Shown here: positions 21,301-30,299 of the stretch, piece after piece | Position numbering within the stretch: position 1 is the first letter of the stretch | Layout: the number at the start of each line of letters is the position of its first letter | DNA from: Kuschelorhynchus macadamiae | Lineage: Eukaryota > Arthropoda > Insecta > Coleoptera > Curculionidae | Direction: 5' to 3' | Length of the DNA stretch: 64,000 bases | NCBI GenBank assembly: GCA_030620095.1 | Contig: JAUTXW010005217.1 | Coordinates: forward strand, 1,178,001 to 1,242,000 | The notes under the pieces: generated by a model | Told to the model about the DNA's origin: nothing | Databases searched by the model: none | What the model saw: the letters and a program-made list of their open reading frames with translations, nothing else | Position numbers and translations under genes: made by a program

Positions 21301-24300
21301 CTTTCGGAAGTAGTTACAGATTGGCTTCGACCTGAAAGGTATGAAGAAAACCACAACAGCGCGAAGCCCCTAATACTATACAACTCGAGCTTAGACAGCA
21401 ATATTCTGTGATCGACACAATCAAAAGCTTTTGAGAGATCACAAAAAACCGCTGCCACCGCCAATCCGTGATTAATGTTAGTGAAGATATTCATCGAATT
21501 CTGTTTGGCTTTCATGGCTTGCTAGACCAAAGAAGGGATGCTCTATTGCAATAAAAATAAAAGTTTAAAGTTGAATTATTACAGAAAGGTCTTATCCAAA
21601 TATAGACAAACTATATATTGTTAAAAAGAGGAAAACAATGAGATTTTATATATAATTTTTATATAAAATATAGGGTATTCCATTCGAAAAAATATTGATT
21701 TGTCCAATTTTTTTATTTTGTGAATGTTAATTGGTTTTTTTAAATGTCATACAAAATCTAAAAACTTTTATATAGAGCTTTTTTTTGTACTTCTTCAAAT
21801 AAGACCTTTAAAGGTGTGCCAAATTATAAGGAACAACCCTGTATATCTGTTTTTACTATTTGATGTCCAATAAGGTTACAAAACTTTAATAGTTATGACA
21901 ATTTGTTAAATGTATATCTGTTTGCATATTGACAATGAATAGATTATATCGATTGATTGATAAATCGCATACCATCATTTGATTTGTCCTTCCAACCACA
22001 TGAACACTTAGGATAAGGATCTTCATACAATATACTGTCAGGTAGATCTTCTATAACATCTCCTACTAAGAACCTGTACTGTTCCAAACTGCGATTTTTT
22101 ATGGTGCTCTGGAATGAACATAAAAAAACTGTTCAAAATAAAATGGTATAGGAAATTTTTAGAAATTTTCGTGCTAGCAATACAGGGTATAACCAAAATT
22201 TTATTCGACTTTAAGTTGCATAGAATATGAGAAACTACCCCTACCTGTGATATCAAGTCCCGACTTTCAGCTGTCAAAGGAGGACATTTTAATAGGGGAC
22301 GGCCATAGTCCAGTTCGTAAGAGCTCATGCTTTGGAAATACAGAGCCAACAGTGACTTGTTTGATTGGAACAAAATCTCATTTCCGACAGCTGAAATTTG
22401 TCTCCATATTATTAAATAAATATAGGCAGTTTATGATGTTATTCTCAGAGTTTCTAGAAAGCTAACTGTTGTTAAGATTTCTATTCCCTTAAGTTGAAAA
22501 TTTGAGCTCTTAGGATGTATTATATACTACTTACGTTTTGAAAAAGTATTGAAATTGTGTGTAAACTCAATAGTAAATATATAGGATAGATCAAATATTT
22601 ATTTTTTAATAGACCGCCCTGTATATTATACATCTACTATGGGTCAATTAAGTGTGTTTAACGGAATGTCATATTTGACAGTAACCTAACCTAACCTAAC
22701 CAAGTTAGCATCATCAGCAGATGATATAAACTAATGTAACTTATCCTAACCAAGACTATTTATAGGTAAATGTGGTCACACTTGGTTGCACTGCACTGTT
22801 GTCAAGTAAACAATAGAGGGGACTGTAGGGAATAGGCCCTCTGTCTTTATTTAGTGCTTTCTTACCACATTTAACTATTTCTATACTCTCAAATGCATCC
22901 AATAATCTATTATTAGATACATTTTTAATCAACTTAAGATTATTTATTCCTATTTGGTGATTGTTTTCCAAAGCGTGTTGGGCAACACTTGACTTTTCTG
23001 TTCTTCCATGTCTTAGATGTGCCATGTGTTCTTTAAAACGAATGTTTATGGAGCGTTTAGTTTTTTTAGATCGCAATCATTACAACTATTTTCATAGATG
23101 TCACTACTCTTCTTCAAGTCAACTTTGTCTTTAGGGTTTCCAAGGAGATTTTTCAAACTGTTCTCCGTTTTGTAGGCTACTCTAAAACCTACGTTTTTAA
23201 ATACTTTTCCTAGGCCTCTCGTATATTTAGCATCATATGGGATTACTATGGAGACTTTGTAGGCGCCACCTTTTGTGATTTATCAAAGGCCTTCGATTGT
23301 ATATCGCATGAGATCCTCATCACCAAACTAAAGTATTACCATATTTCAGACTCCAGCATCAGATTGTTGTCGAGCTACCTCACAGGCAGACTACAAAGAA
23401 CATCAGTTGGAGGGTTGCTATCGGAAACAGGTGGGATTACTAGGGGTGTCCCCCAGGGTTCTGTACTTGCTCCATTGCTTTTCCTAATCTACATCAATGA
23501 TATCGATGTAGCTGCAGACAAATTAATTTTGTTTGCAGATGATACAAACGCACTTACTGTGAGCAATAATTACGAGGAACTGATGACGGGCATGGGGGGG
23601 ACGCTGAGCGTCTCAGTGAATGGTTTAATGCAAATGAACTCCTATTAAATAAGGATAAGACTGAAAATATCATATTCAGCCTGCGTGACCATAAATTTCG
23701 AAACCCTGAGAGTGTTTGCTTCCTGGGGGTCTACCTGGACCCTCGCCTGACATTTGAGAAGCATGTGGATGAAATAGCCAAAAAGCTCTCCAAAATAATT
23801 TACGTTCTTCGAAGCCTGAGATCAGGAGTGGAGGACCACATTGTTACCATGACATACCATGCTCTCTTCCACTCGACTAGCACATATGCAACCCTAGCGT
23901 GGGGGCACTCTACACACAGTGAGAGAATTTTTCGTCTCCAGAGGAGGGCCTTGAGAGTAATGCACGGCCTAGCCTACCGAGCGGACGTTAGAGAGCTTTT
24001 CAAACAAATGGGTATACTCACGGTGCCTTGCCAGTTTATACTATCCTGCCTAATCTTTGCCAGAAGGAACCTGACCTTATGGTCACTCCGAGGCGATCTG
24101 CATAACCATAATACTAGACAGTCCGAACAACTTGATATGGAATTCCTAAGACTTAAAAAATCAAGAGTCGGAACATCGTATTTTGCCCCACTCTTTCTGA
24201 ATAAATTTCCTGTCAGTGTACGCCAGTTAAATGAAAAAAAATACATAGGAGTGATAAAAAAATTTTTAATAAAAAAAGCATATTACTCTATTGCAGAGTT

Positions 24301-27300
24301 TGTCAATGACAATATTTTATATGAATTTTAAATTAAATGTTTGGTAACTGTTTACTTAATGTTCTAAGTGTATGTGATTAACTGTATCTTGAGGAATATC
24401 CTGAATGTGCTGTATATCGTGTTTCTTCATGAATGTCAAAATGTTCTTTATATACAATGTATTTCTTACCTGTAACTGTGATTTGACGTATGTAAAATTT
24501 TTATAATTTATACATTAATAAAATTGATTTGATTTGATTTGATTTGATATGAACTTATTGGGAGCCTCAGGTGGTTGAAGAGTAGTGGCATCTTTTAATA
24601 TTTTCTTATGCTTATGTCGGTTTACTAATTTATGTACAAAATTATCATTCTATTTATTACTTTTAGCTATATTTCCAATCCGATTCATTTCATTGTTAAA
24701 ATGTTCTTTATTTAATGGAAAATTGACTAACCTGTGAGTTAAGAAATTAAATGCTGCCATTTTGTGTTGACAACAATGAAATGATTCGGATGTTATATAC
24801 CTATCAGTATTAGTAAATTTTCTATAAATATCAAATTCTAATTTATCGTTTTTTCTAATAACTAACGTGTTGAGAAAAGGTAATTGTTCTCATTTTCGTA
24901 CGTAAAATTAATGGAAGGATATTTATTGTTTAATGTTTCTAAGAAAGTCTCCAAATTTTCTGTTTTAGTATCAAAAATAGCAATTACAAGACAATCCCAG
25001 ATCTTTCTGGAAACACACATTCGAAACAACACATCTAAAAAGAAACCAGGATGTTTCATGTTGACAGTCTCAGTAACACCGGCAAGACCTCCATTAATTT
25101 GTTCACACAATATTTCCAAACAGTTTACTCGAGGGAGATAGAGAGAATTTATTTATTTATTTACAGCTATAAATACCCATTGAATCACATAATATTTGCA
25201 TTTAAATTACATTTATGTACTTACTTAGACTATAACTAAAAAAACAAAACAACATGACATAATAATCTTAAGACTAAATTAACTAAAATTAATATTGGAA
25301 AGCCTTTTTTTATAACATGCAAAAGAATAAAAAAAGAAGTCTATATTCACTTTATTACCCCTGGTTGTAATTCTAGATAATGGTGAGAATACTCCATATT
25401 TGCAGTGATGAAAATCAATTACAAATAATTCCATAGCCCTAGTTTGCCGAGCAGGTACCCTCAAACCAATCAAGTATAACAATTCTGAACAATCTATCAA
25501 ACCAGTAATTAACTTAAAAAGAAAGTAAACGTCCAATTTTACCCTTCTAGACTTCAAGAGTTCCAGGCCACTAACCACAGAACAGTTAGAATTCCTAAGT
25601 TTTTTTACAAGACTAATGAGTTATCTATTTGCTGTAAAGGTGTGATTAAGGAAGAACAACATGGTTCCTTTGCTGGAAGGTCGACCAATCTTCTCGATTA
25701 TTAAAATAACCTTATTATATCTCTAGAAAAAGGATAGCAGATGTATTATATATATATGGATTTCTGTAAAGCATTTGACAGTGTTCAACATCATTTAGTT
25801 TTGTGTAACTTAGAGATAATGGGTTTTGGACCCAATATAATTGCTTGGATGAAAAGTTTTTTGTGTGATAGGAAGCAATGTGTCCAAATAAATAATGGCA
25901 TGCTACAGGGCTCCCATTGTCTCTTCAAACTGTTCATGAATGATATGAGTAATAGTATTTCATTTGAGCATCTTTTGAATCCAGCTAAGTGATCAGTAAT
26001 CTCTTTCTCAAGGTCCCATAATCCTCATATTTTCCCCTATACCATTGATGGGAAAGACTGTACAGGTCTGACCAAGTGATTGATCTTGGTGTGGCACTGG
26101 ATTTAAATTTAAATTATAAAAATTGTGTCGAACTCTTTTTGTTAACTTGGTTTTGTACTTCAAACAGTAAACATTTGTCCCTGCACACTCTAACAATGTT
26201 ATATTGTACCACTGTATGTTCATGGTTGGAATATTGTTCAATTGTGTGGAATCCTTGTTTTGAAGTCCATGTTCACAACCTGGAGTGAGTACAGGGTAGA
26301 TTTTTCAGTTACTCTGACTGTTGCCAATTACTGAACATAGAATCACTAGAAATTTGCCATCATAATCATGAGCAAGTTTTTTTTATAAATTAGTAAATGG
26401 TAGAAAAGACTGTCCCACTTTACTAGTCACTTAAAAATAAAAACATTTTGATCTACCCCATATACAATAATTAAGTTTACATAGTTTTCCAATATATGTG
26501 CAAAAATTATACAAAAAGTCCATGGAAGATATGTTTTTAAACTTTTGGTACTGAAAAAAATAAATAAGTTAAGGCACATGAATGTTCCTTTAAATGTAAT
26601 GTACTGACCCTGTATATATACGGTAAAAAAGTTAGTAAAGTTGCAACTTACTATTGAATCTGCAATCAATAATCTTTAGTTTCTTACATCCATGCCTGGC
26701 AACATTGAGGTAAGGAATCACATTCAGGTGTAACCTCATGCATCTTATTATTGACAGAATTTCTAGATTTTCATATTTTGCTATTGACATGAAAAAATTA
26801 CTACTCAGCCAATCGCATTCATCCATGATCAGGACCTAAAAAATTACAATATATGATTAAAATACTATTTTTGTTCTCCAGATTGGCTAAAAGTAAGCTT
26901 TTTGTCCGCTGTTTCTATAATTTTTTTATATTATATATTATGATGTAAGACATTTCCACACAAGCTTCTAAATACGAATTTAAGCAACTGTAAATATTTT
27001 CCTACTACGGAATACTTACCCTTAAATTCCTCATTGTAGTAAAAGATCCATGAAAAAACATTTTGTTATTTTTCACATAGGTTTTCTTCAAGCTGAGCTC
27101 CTCTAATGTTTTTGGAAAGTTTTGCAGAGTTAACTAAAAATACATGCACAGATAATTTTATTGATAAAGAGGAATCAAACTAAATTTTCTTGACAAATCT
27201 TACCGTTTTCCCATCGAAACGTTGATTTTCTAAAGCCAAAACTGTGAGATACTCTAAACGATCCCAGCCAAGTAAAACATCTTGTGATAATGTTCCATTG

Positions 27301-27638
27301 TATTTGCTCTCGGCCCTTAGCAAAATATTAGATGTTCTATCATGTATTCTATCACAAACATACAAAACTTTTTTTGTGCTGTTTGGTTCCTGTCTGGCAT
27401 CGATGTAACACCACAGTTTAGGATCCTCAACTATGTTCTTGAAGTATAAGCAAGTTCTGAATAAAAAAACAAAATATTATAATATTGCAACAAAGAAAGA
27501 ACAAAATTATAGAATAATAACAACAACAATATACCTGCTTAAATTAAATAAAGACGTAGCATCCAAATAAGACAAAATGTACATCATAGTGCAGTCCGAG
27601 AGCTGCAATATTTTGCAGTTTTTTTCATCTGTACCCAT
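13584..27638 (-). CDS. host F-box / leucine-rich-repeat gene, seven exons, 3' end not in window
   Basis: Seven coding exons on the minus strand join in phase with GT donors and AG acceptors and give about 370 residues with no stop. Residues about 12-50 (LQLSDCTMMYILSYLDATSL...LWCYID) match the F-box pattern that binds Skp1 in SCF ubiquitin ligases. Residues about 65-230 contain leucine-rich-repeat-like units (LEYLTVLALENQ, LEELSLKKTY, LRVLIMDECDW, LEILSIIRCM), the usual substrate-binding part. The later part is acidic and Cys-containing (PYPKCSCGW, DEGSDSENDS). A resemblance to FBXL12-like proteins is a guess. Introns 4 (22391-26651) and 6 (13764-21972) and the next one carry nearly all the retroelements of the left half. 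Start: the only ATG before the F-box. The last exon (phase 1) is not found. Confidence 0.8.
14229..14837 (+). CDS. element D ORF1 (RRM-like nucleic-acid chaperone)
   Basis: A 202-residue open frame starting MFIEVAQLKSNLNQL, a leucine/glutamine-rich helical start that may be a coiled coil. It then has RARNIMIFNVAES and VRIGRDSTKPRPIKVIF, the two RNP-like strands of the RRM domain in L1-type and Jockey-group ORF1 proteins, and NRLKSTDISMKADLTEMQR. The C-terminus is basic and acidic mixed. No zinc knuckle, unlike ORF1 of element A. It presumably binds element RNA. The frame is intact. ORF2 follows after five bases in another frame, suggesting reinitiation or readthrough. Confidence 0.75.
   Translation: MFIEVAQLKSNLNQLINQDSAAQVIVTDRSPGDMSVTDQGMLLEFQERNARARNIMIFNVAESKSKITEERISHDKAQFLEVLAKLEIASNPDFRTVRIGRDSTKPRPIKVIFDRASTATECLRRKNRLKSTDISMKADLTEMQRKYIKELYKQLNERTNGEENLLIRYRNGTPYLSKISDRGADDASRDKPKNDQVQGNDV
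14843..17593 (+). pseudogene. element D ORF2 (endonuclease plus reverse transcriptase) with two nonsense codons
   Basis: One continuous frame broken only by TAA at 15821-15823 and TGA at 17144-17146. The endonuclease shows YYQNVRGLQTK (Asn), MTETWL (Glu), GDYNLPDLIWD (Asp), and DNYHPPL in place of the usual SDH-x-P. Element W has the same D-x-YHP form, so it is a family feature rather than damage. RT follows with fingers SPIFKAGNSSDVKNYRP, motif A IYTDFTKAFDLMDQR, motif B SGVPQESHLGPTLF and motif C LLFADDLKIF, then the C-terminal WSPYFEVHRGRLEAIQ region. There is no ATG at the expected start (LALYYQNVRG). It would be about 915 codons without the two stops. Confidence 0.85.
17708..18287. other. 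intronic AT-rich sequence, no gene seen
   Basis: No coding frame, no recognisable element ends. Long A/T runs and short direct repeats only. Confidence 0.5.
18288..18361. repeat. (TA)n microsatellite
   Basis: About 70 bases of nearly uninterrupted TA dinucleotide, with two ACA interruptions near its start. Confidence 0.95.
19207..19662 (-). pseudogene. mariner-like transposase, first-Asp region
   Basis: Minus-strand frame with IAKTDEANFCRNAITNFHN, HIWANENPHDIVEHHHQEQF and VNVWAGIIKNHLMGPFFLP. These are the segments around the first catalytic Asp of DUF4817-type mariner transposases, usually (F)SDEA-x-F and VWAGI-x-GP-x-F. The rest of the 151-residue frame is not recognisable. The helix-turn-helix part is missing. 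Transposition activity is excluded by decay. Confidence 0.65.
19660..19862 (+). pseudogene. mariner-like transposase, third-Asp region, opposite strand
   Basis: On the plus strand 19665-19700 reads LWIGRHRLIHWPA and, after a frameshift, HPDLTPLDNFLWRYLKDKVY. This is the conserved block around the third catalytic Asp (usually SPDLTPLDFFLWG). It belongs with the minus-strand piece at 19207-19490 but has the opposite orientation. Confidence 0.65.
20194..21515 (-). pseudogene. element F ORF2: reverse transcriptase with duplicated palm segment
   Basis: The main frame 20194-21354 (386 residues) has motif A AVFCDLSKAFDCVDHRIL, motif B CGVPQGSVLGPLLF, motif C TLFADDTSIVW, then RWCDSNRLSFNLTKT. The CR1-like C-terminus includes FALFESHLRYGIAFWG and YYKLAEFYADPIA. 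Upstream, a second copy of the motif A segment sits in 21141-21515. The duplication changes the frame, so the copy cannot make a normal RT. The body after the duplication is free of stops, so the insertion is fairly recent. Confidence 0.85.
21125..21461 (-). repeat. 173-base tandem duplication in element F RT
   Basis: Positions 21125-21297 repeat at 21298-21461 with an offset of 173 and about three mismatches in 160 bases. Each copy codes for the motif A to SYLSGRSQSVTTSER segment. Confidence 0.9.
21531..21972. other. intronic sequence with a possible mariner-type MITE (about 21660-21845)
   Basis: No gene. ATAGGGTATTCCATTCG near 21671 and AAGGAACAACCCTGTATA near 21829 are imperfect inverted ends (TA-CAGGGT-x-TTCC type) about 180 bases apart, with no coding between. 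This suggests a small non-autonomous mariner-like element. Confidence 0.35.
21973..22108 (-). CDS. F-box gene exon 6
   Basis: Acceptor TTCATTCCAG, donor GTATGC. Enters in phase 0 and leaves in phase 1. Codes for STIKNRSLEQYRFLVGDVIE and a Cys-containing PYPKCSCGWKDK. The alternative frame from a later AG stops quickly, which supports this acceptor. Confidence 0.8.
22245..22390 (-). CDS. F-box gene exon 5
   Basis: Acceptor AAATTTCAG, donor GTAGGG. Enters completing a Thr codon begun in exon 4 and leaves in phase 0. Codes for VGNEILFQSNKSLLALYFQS and on to ESRDLISQ. Confidence 0.8.
22683..22703. repeat. short (CCTAA)n / (TTAGG)n telomere-like tract
   Basis: Four units of CCTAA (insect telomere type) fused to the 3' end of the Penelope-like element that starts at 22696. 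The last unit is also part of that element's hairpin. Confidence 0.85.
22756..23250 (-). pseudogene. PLE 1 endonuclease (GIY-YIG) region
   Basis: Minus-strand frame with KRSINIRFKEHMAHLRHGR and SSVAQHALENNHQIG, the conserved R-x3-H-type and His block of the GIY-YIG nuclease of Penelope-like elements, then LLDAFESIEIVKCGKKALNK. The GIY and YVG strands further upstream are in broken frames (23060-23110) because of a short deletion. In intact relatives this domain cuts the target DNA. Confidence 0.8.
23251..24331 (+). pseudogene. element H ORF2: reverse transcriptase and C-terminus
   Basis: Begins in frame at the truncation point with ATFCDLSKAFDCISHEILI (motif A). It continues with RGVPQGSVLAPLLF (motif B), ILFADDTNALTV (motif C), a frameshift near 23605, then WFNANELLLNKDKTENIIF. 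The C-terminal half (23765-24331) includes YHALFHSTSTYATLAWGH and AYYSIAEFVNDN. One frameshift is the only clear lesion. Confidence 0.85.
23251..24547 (+). mobile_element. CR1-like non-LTR element H inserted in PLE 1
   Basis: 5'-truncated at motif A of the RT and ends with a (TTGAT)5 tail at 24524-24548. TATG occurs at both borders (23247-23250 and 24548-24551). Removing the insert restores the PLE sequence as seen at 47.75 kb, which proves the boundaries. The tail and short duplication fit CR1-like 3'-end integration. Confidence 0.88.
24984..26430 (+). pseudogene. degenerate Jockey-like element J, interrupted by relic I
   Basis: Plus-strand pieces in order: ORF2 linker with FLETHIRNNTSKKKPG and LFTQYFQTVYSRE (24984-25138). 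After relic I comes the RT palm IKEEQHGSFAGRST and IYMDFCKAFDSVQHHL (25640-25860). Then a damaged motif B (GMLQGSHC), loss of the FADD box, and the thumb with CSWLEYCSIVWNPCFEVHVH (26076-26288). Many stops and frameshifts, so this is an old copy. Confidence 0.7.
25139..25597 (-). pseudogene. Jockey-like ORF2 C-terminus, relic I, inserted in J
   Basis: Minus-strand frame 25279-25578 reads GLELLKSRRVKLDVYFLFKL and RVPARQTRAMELFVIDFHH, the C-terminal pattern shared by elements A-D. The 3' tail is the TTTATTTATTTA run at about 25148-25163. The short 5'-truncated copy sits between two parts of J. Confidence 0.7.
26652..26835 (-). CDS. F-box gene exon 4
   Basis: Acceptor TTTTTTAG, donor GTAAGT. 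Phase 0 in, phase 1 out. Leucine-rich-repeat-like: VLIMDECDWLSSNFFMSIAK and NLEILSIIRCMRLHL, ending CKKLKIIDCRFN. Confidence 0.85.
27020..27133 (-). CDS. F-box gene exon 3
   Basis: Exactly 38 codons, phase 0 at both ends, acceptor TTTTTAG and donor GTAAGT. Contains LEELSLKKTYVKNN and MRNLR, leucine-rich-repeat-like. Confidence 0.85.
27204..27456 (-). CDS. F-box gene exon 2
   Basis: Acceptor TTATTCAG, donor GTAAGA. Completes the F-box (TCLYFKNIVEDPKLWCYID) and starts the repeat region (LEYLTVLALENQRFDGKT). Confidence 0.85.
27535..27638 (-). CDS. F-box gene exon 1 with start codon
   Basis: ATG at 27638-27636, then MGTDEKNCKILQLSDCTMMY and LSYLDATSLFNLS, the first half of an F-box. Ends two bases into an Arg codon at donor GTATAT. 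The 5' leader lies upstream (above 27638) and is not delimited. Confidence 0.8.
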
Positions 27639-29404
27639 TCCGCTTGGCTTTTCCAGAAAAAAATCTTTATTTTCAATTTTCTATTGAAAAACTCCCTATG
27701 ACTACCACAAAAATACGACTTAGGTATACGAGCCTAAAAAACAAACACAGCACAATTCTACAATTTTAAGTATACTATATTGTTTGACACAATTTAAAGG
27801 CTAGCTACCTTTTATTGTGTATCTACTTGAGGCTTACAATTTGGCAACTGTGGGAAGGTCTGACATTACTTCCGCAAACTTTTGTATCCAATTAGTCTGC
27901 TACAACTTGAATGTGGTCAAAATGGTTGTCTAATATGTTATATAACTTAATCAAAGACAGTCTAATGCTTCATCAAATGTGCTTAGAGAGTGAATAAGGG
28001 TTAGCAAGCAAACATCTCACGAATCACGATTAACTAAAAAGTAACAACTTGTCCGATCTTCGATAATTTGGGCGTAGCGTGAAGAAGTTTTATTGAATGT
28101 TCTGCAGCACATTTTTATAGATTTAGAATTCAGTTGCTTTTTGGCTGCGGCGCGTATATGTTCGAATCCTCTTTCAGGCGAATGACTTTCTTTTAATTTT
28201 TTTTTTACAAAGTTATAATTAATTAAAATGCGGTTTATGTTCGGATAGGACTGGTGAGAGTCCAAGAAAAGAAAGCGCGCCAACCGAGTTTCGGAATATA
28301 TTAAAATAAAGATTTTTTTAACAAAACCTATATATACTATTAGGGGGATCTGTCCCGTAAGCGTCTGGTTAACCTAGATTTGTCGATAAGATAAAACTAT
28401 AAAATCATACCTCAAATCATCGAAAATCAGTTCTCTAAGTATTGGGTTGGTGGTGGTGACCAAGGATTTAGGGTCTTGTGGATTCCAGTATCAAAGGGAT
28501 GTTAATTAGTTCCGAATTTTTGATTAAAGTAACATTGCGGAGTATTGTTTTGAATATATTCAAATAACGATTATAAATACGCATTGTATATCAACTAAAA
28601 AAAGCGCAATACACTAGCAGGGTTAGCCAAAACACATTTCTATGTTTAAAACACGGTTTTTCATAATCATTTGAGGCAAGCGTTGTATGAGCGGGCGTTT
28701 AGCTCTCATATATCTCAATGATTGTTAAGAAAATTATAATGATAACTTTTACTGAAAAGGCTTATTGAAGATATATTTTGTTAAAAGAAATGCTGTTAAA
28801 TAGAAAAGATAAATATAATGCAAATTTTACACAAAAAGTTAAACAAAAAACTAATTTTGTCAAAAATATTTTTTATTACCAAAAAAAAATATAGGTAAGA
28901 AGTTGATGTCCACTCAGAAGAAGAGAGGTACACTATGTAATTGAATTGATTATTCTGTATTAATACTTTTAAACAGAAAAATATTTATCTAAAAGAAGAA
29001 TGGCAAAATTCTATAGTTTGAGTCGTGGAGTAGACTTAACACATGTTGTCATAGTTATGAGAGAGAGCCTCTAGTTTAGTTTATATTGACAGCAAATAAA
29101 TCGCAAACCAATCTGTAACTTAATATAAATATATTTATTTACATGAACTCAAAAAATAAAAACCTAACTAGAGTTATGTAATTGTGTTTTAATTATTGGA
29201 CCGAGTTAGGTCTTTTTTATTTTGGTTGATGTGTGTATTTATATTAAAATATTGAAGGAAATCGGCGATTGGTTCGAGATTTAATCGCTGGTCATATTGC
29301 CTACCATGTGTCAGCTGTCAAATATTAACCTAAATTTTTTTTTTTTTTGAAAAGAAATCAACGTTCAGATTGAAATTTTAAATCTAAAAGAAAAATACAT
29401 AGAC
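27639..29404. other. divergent intergenic region between the two host genes
   Basis: Holds the presumed promoters of the F-box gene (leftwards) and of the former zinc-finger gene (rightwards). A minus-strand open frame at 28017-28283 (88 residues, SPERGFEHIRAAAKKQL) sits in a locally GC-richer stretch and has a plausible AG acceptor upstream, but I recognise no family. Otherwise AT-rich with no element ends. Confidence 0.4.
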
Positions 29405-29514
29405 GTTACGTACTAATCATACAAAATTGTTTAGAAAGTAGCGATTCAGTGAAATCTATGTGCGTTGATAATGTAACTATCTTTCATAAGCTACAAACAG
29501 TAGCCTCTTTCCAG
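29405..29514 (+). pseudogene. zinc-finger gene exon 1 (ZAD first half)
   Basis: Open to the donor GTAATT at 29515 with NCLESSDSVKSMCVDNVTIF and HKLQTVASFQ. The first Cys pair is incomplete and the true start is not clear. Confidence 0.5.
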
Positions 29515-29760
29515 GTAATTAATTTTTTTCTGTCAGTAGTATTAAAAATTTGAATCTTCAAAATTAGTAGGACAGAATTCTCAATAACACTGATATAAAG
29601 GTATTGTAAATTTTGTGACATTATTTTATGTTTAAGCATTTAAATGAAGGATAACATTGTTGTAACGATATTTTCTTTAATATTGTAAATGACTACAATA
29701 TGAAATGTTTTTGCAAACTTTAATTTATTTTATTAATTTTAATTCCTAATGTAATTTTAG

Positions 29761-30216
29761 GATTGGTTAGAATCATTTATTGTATGTAAAACATGTAAGA
29801 ACTTGTTGGAAAATCCATATCACTATAAATCTATGCCTTAAATATGAGTCAGAGTGAATTCTTGTCTTAGAAAAAGAACAAAATGATCAAATGAGAGAGA
29901 AATAGATATTTCATACATAGCAGATTCAAGTGATGTAGAAGAAATGGAGATAATAACAGTTAAAATAGAAGATGATGATGAAGATTGAGGAGGAAATACA
30001 AATATCAGAGATGTTAATCTGAAAACTAACTTGGTATTTTCAGATGATCATGAGGATAATTCGAAAATATTATATAAGAATATTAAAGAATGTAAACGTA
30101 TGACATGTAATAAAATATTTACAAGCAGTTATGAGCTGGGGATTCATTTGAGTACTGCACATGGGTTTAAGTGTAAAATATGTTCCAAGAACTTTAGGAT
30201 AAAGGGATCCTGTGAG
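29761..30216 (+). pseudogene. zinc-finger gene exon 2 (ZAD second half, acidic linker, first fingers)
   Basis: Acceptor GTAATTTTAG, donor GTAAGA. DWLESFIVCKTCKNLLENPY then a one-base frameshift before the last ZAD Cys. An acidic linker (VEEMEIITVKIEDDDED) is stopped by TGA, then FKCKICSKNFRIKGS. Confidence 0.65.
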
Positions 30217-30299
30217 GTAAGATGTATTTCTTTATTTTTTACATTAACTATTCAAATTAGACTTTAAAAAATATTTTTAGTTTTACTCAAAAACATTTG

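Larger units (their letters stand above)
19965..21530 (-). mobile_element. CR1-like non-LTR element F, 5'-truncated
   Basis: The minus strand begins inside the RT near 21530 and ends near 19965 with a GAGTTTGAGTTTATT-like tail (short TTTGAG repeats on the minus strand), a microsatellite-type 3' end as usual for CR1-like elements. It contains a 173-base tandem duplication in the RT. Located in intron 6 of the F-box gene, in the same orientation as the gene. Confidence 0.75.
22696..24983 (-). mobile_element. Penelope-like element 1, split by element H
   Basis: Minus-strand remains of a PLE run from RT (24880-24983, AIFDTKTENLETFLETLNNK) through the connector (24548-24880) to the GIY-YIG endonuclease (22756-23240). 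The 3' end has a truncated hammerhead-like hairpin at 22696-22723 that runs into TTAGG-like repeats. Element H interrupts it at 23251-24547 with a TATG duplication. The 47.3 kb copy shows the same order uninterrupted in this region. Located in intron 4 of the F-box gene. Confidence 0.85.

Noticed and set aside
22038..22373. 111-codon minus-strand open frame as a single gene
   Set aside because: It is a read-through from F-box exon 5 over the intron into the wrong frame of exon 6; the spliced reading is in phase on both sides and fits splice consensus.
28130..28180. TTCGAATCC resembling a tRNA T-loop
   Set aside because: The flanking five-base stem does not pair and no acceptor or anticodon arm fits.
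28411..28495. Possible minus-strand exon (NPQDPKSLVTTTNPILREL) with a GTATGA donor
   Set aside because: Only 28 codons between a stop and the donor, no start codon or acceptor in front, and a competing frame of equal quality.
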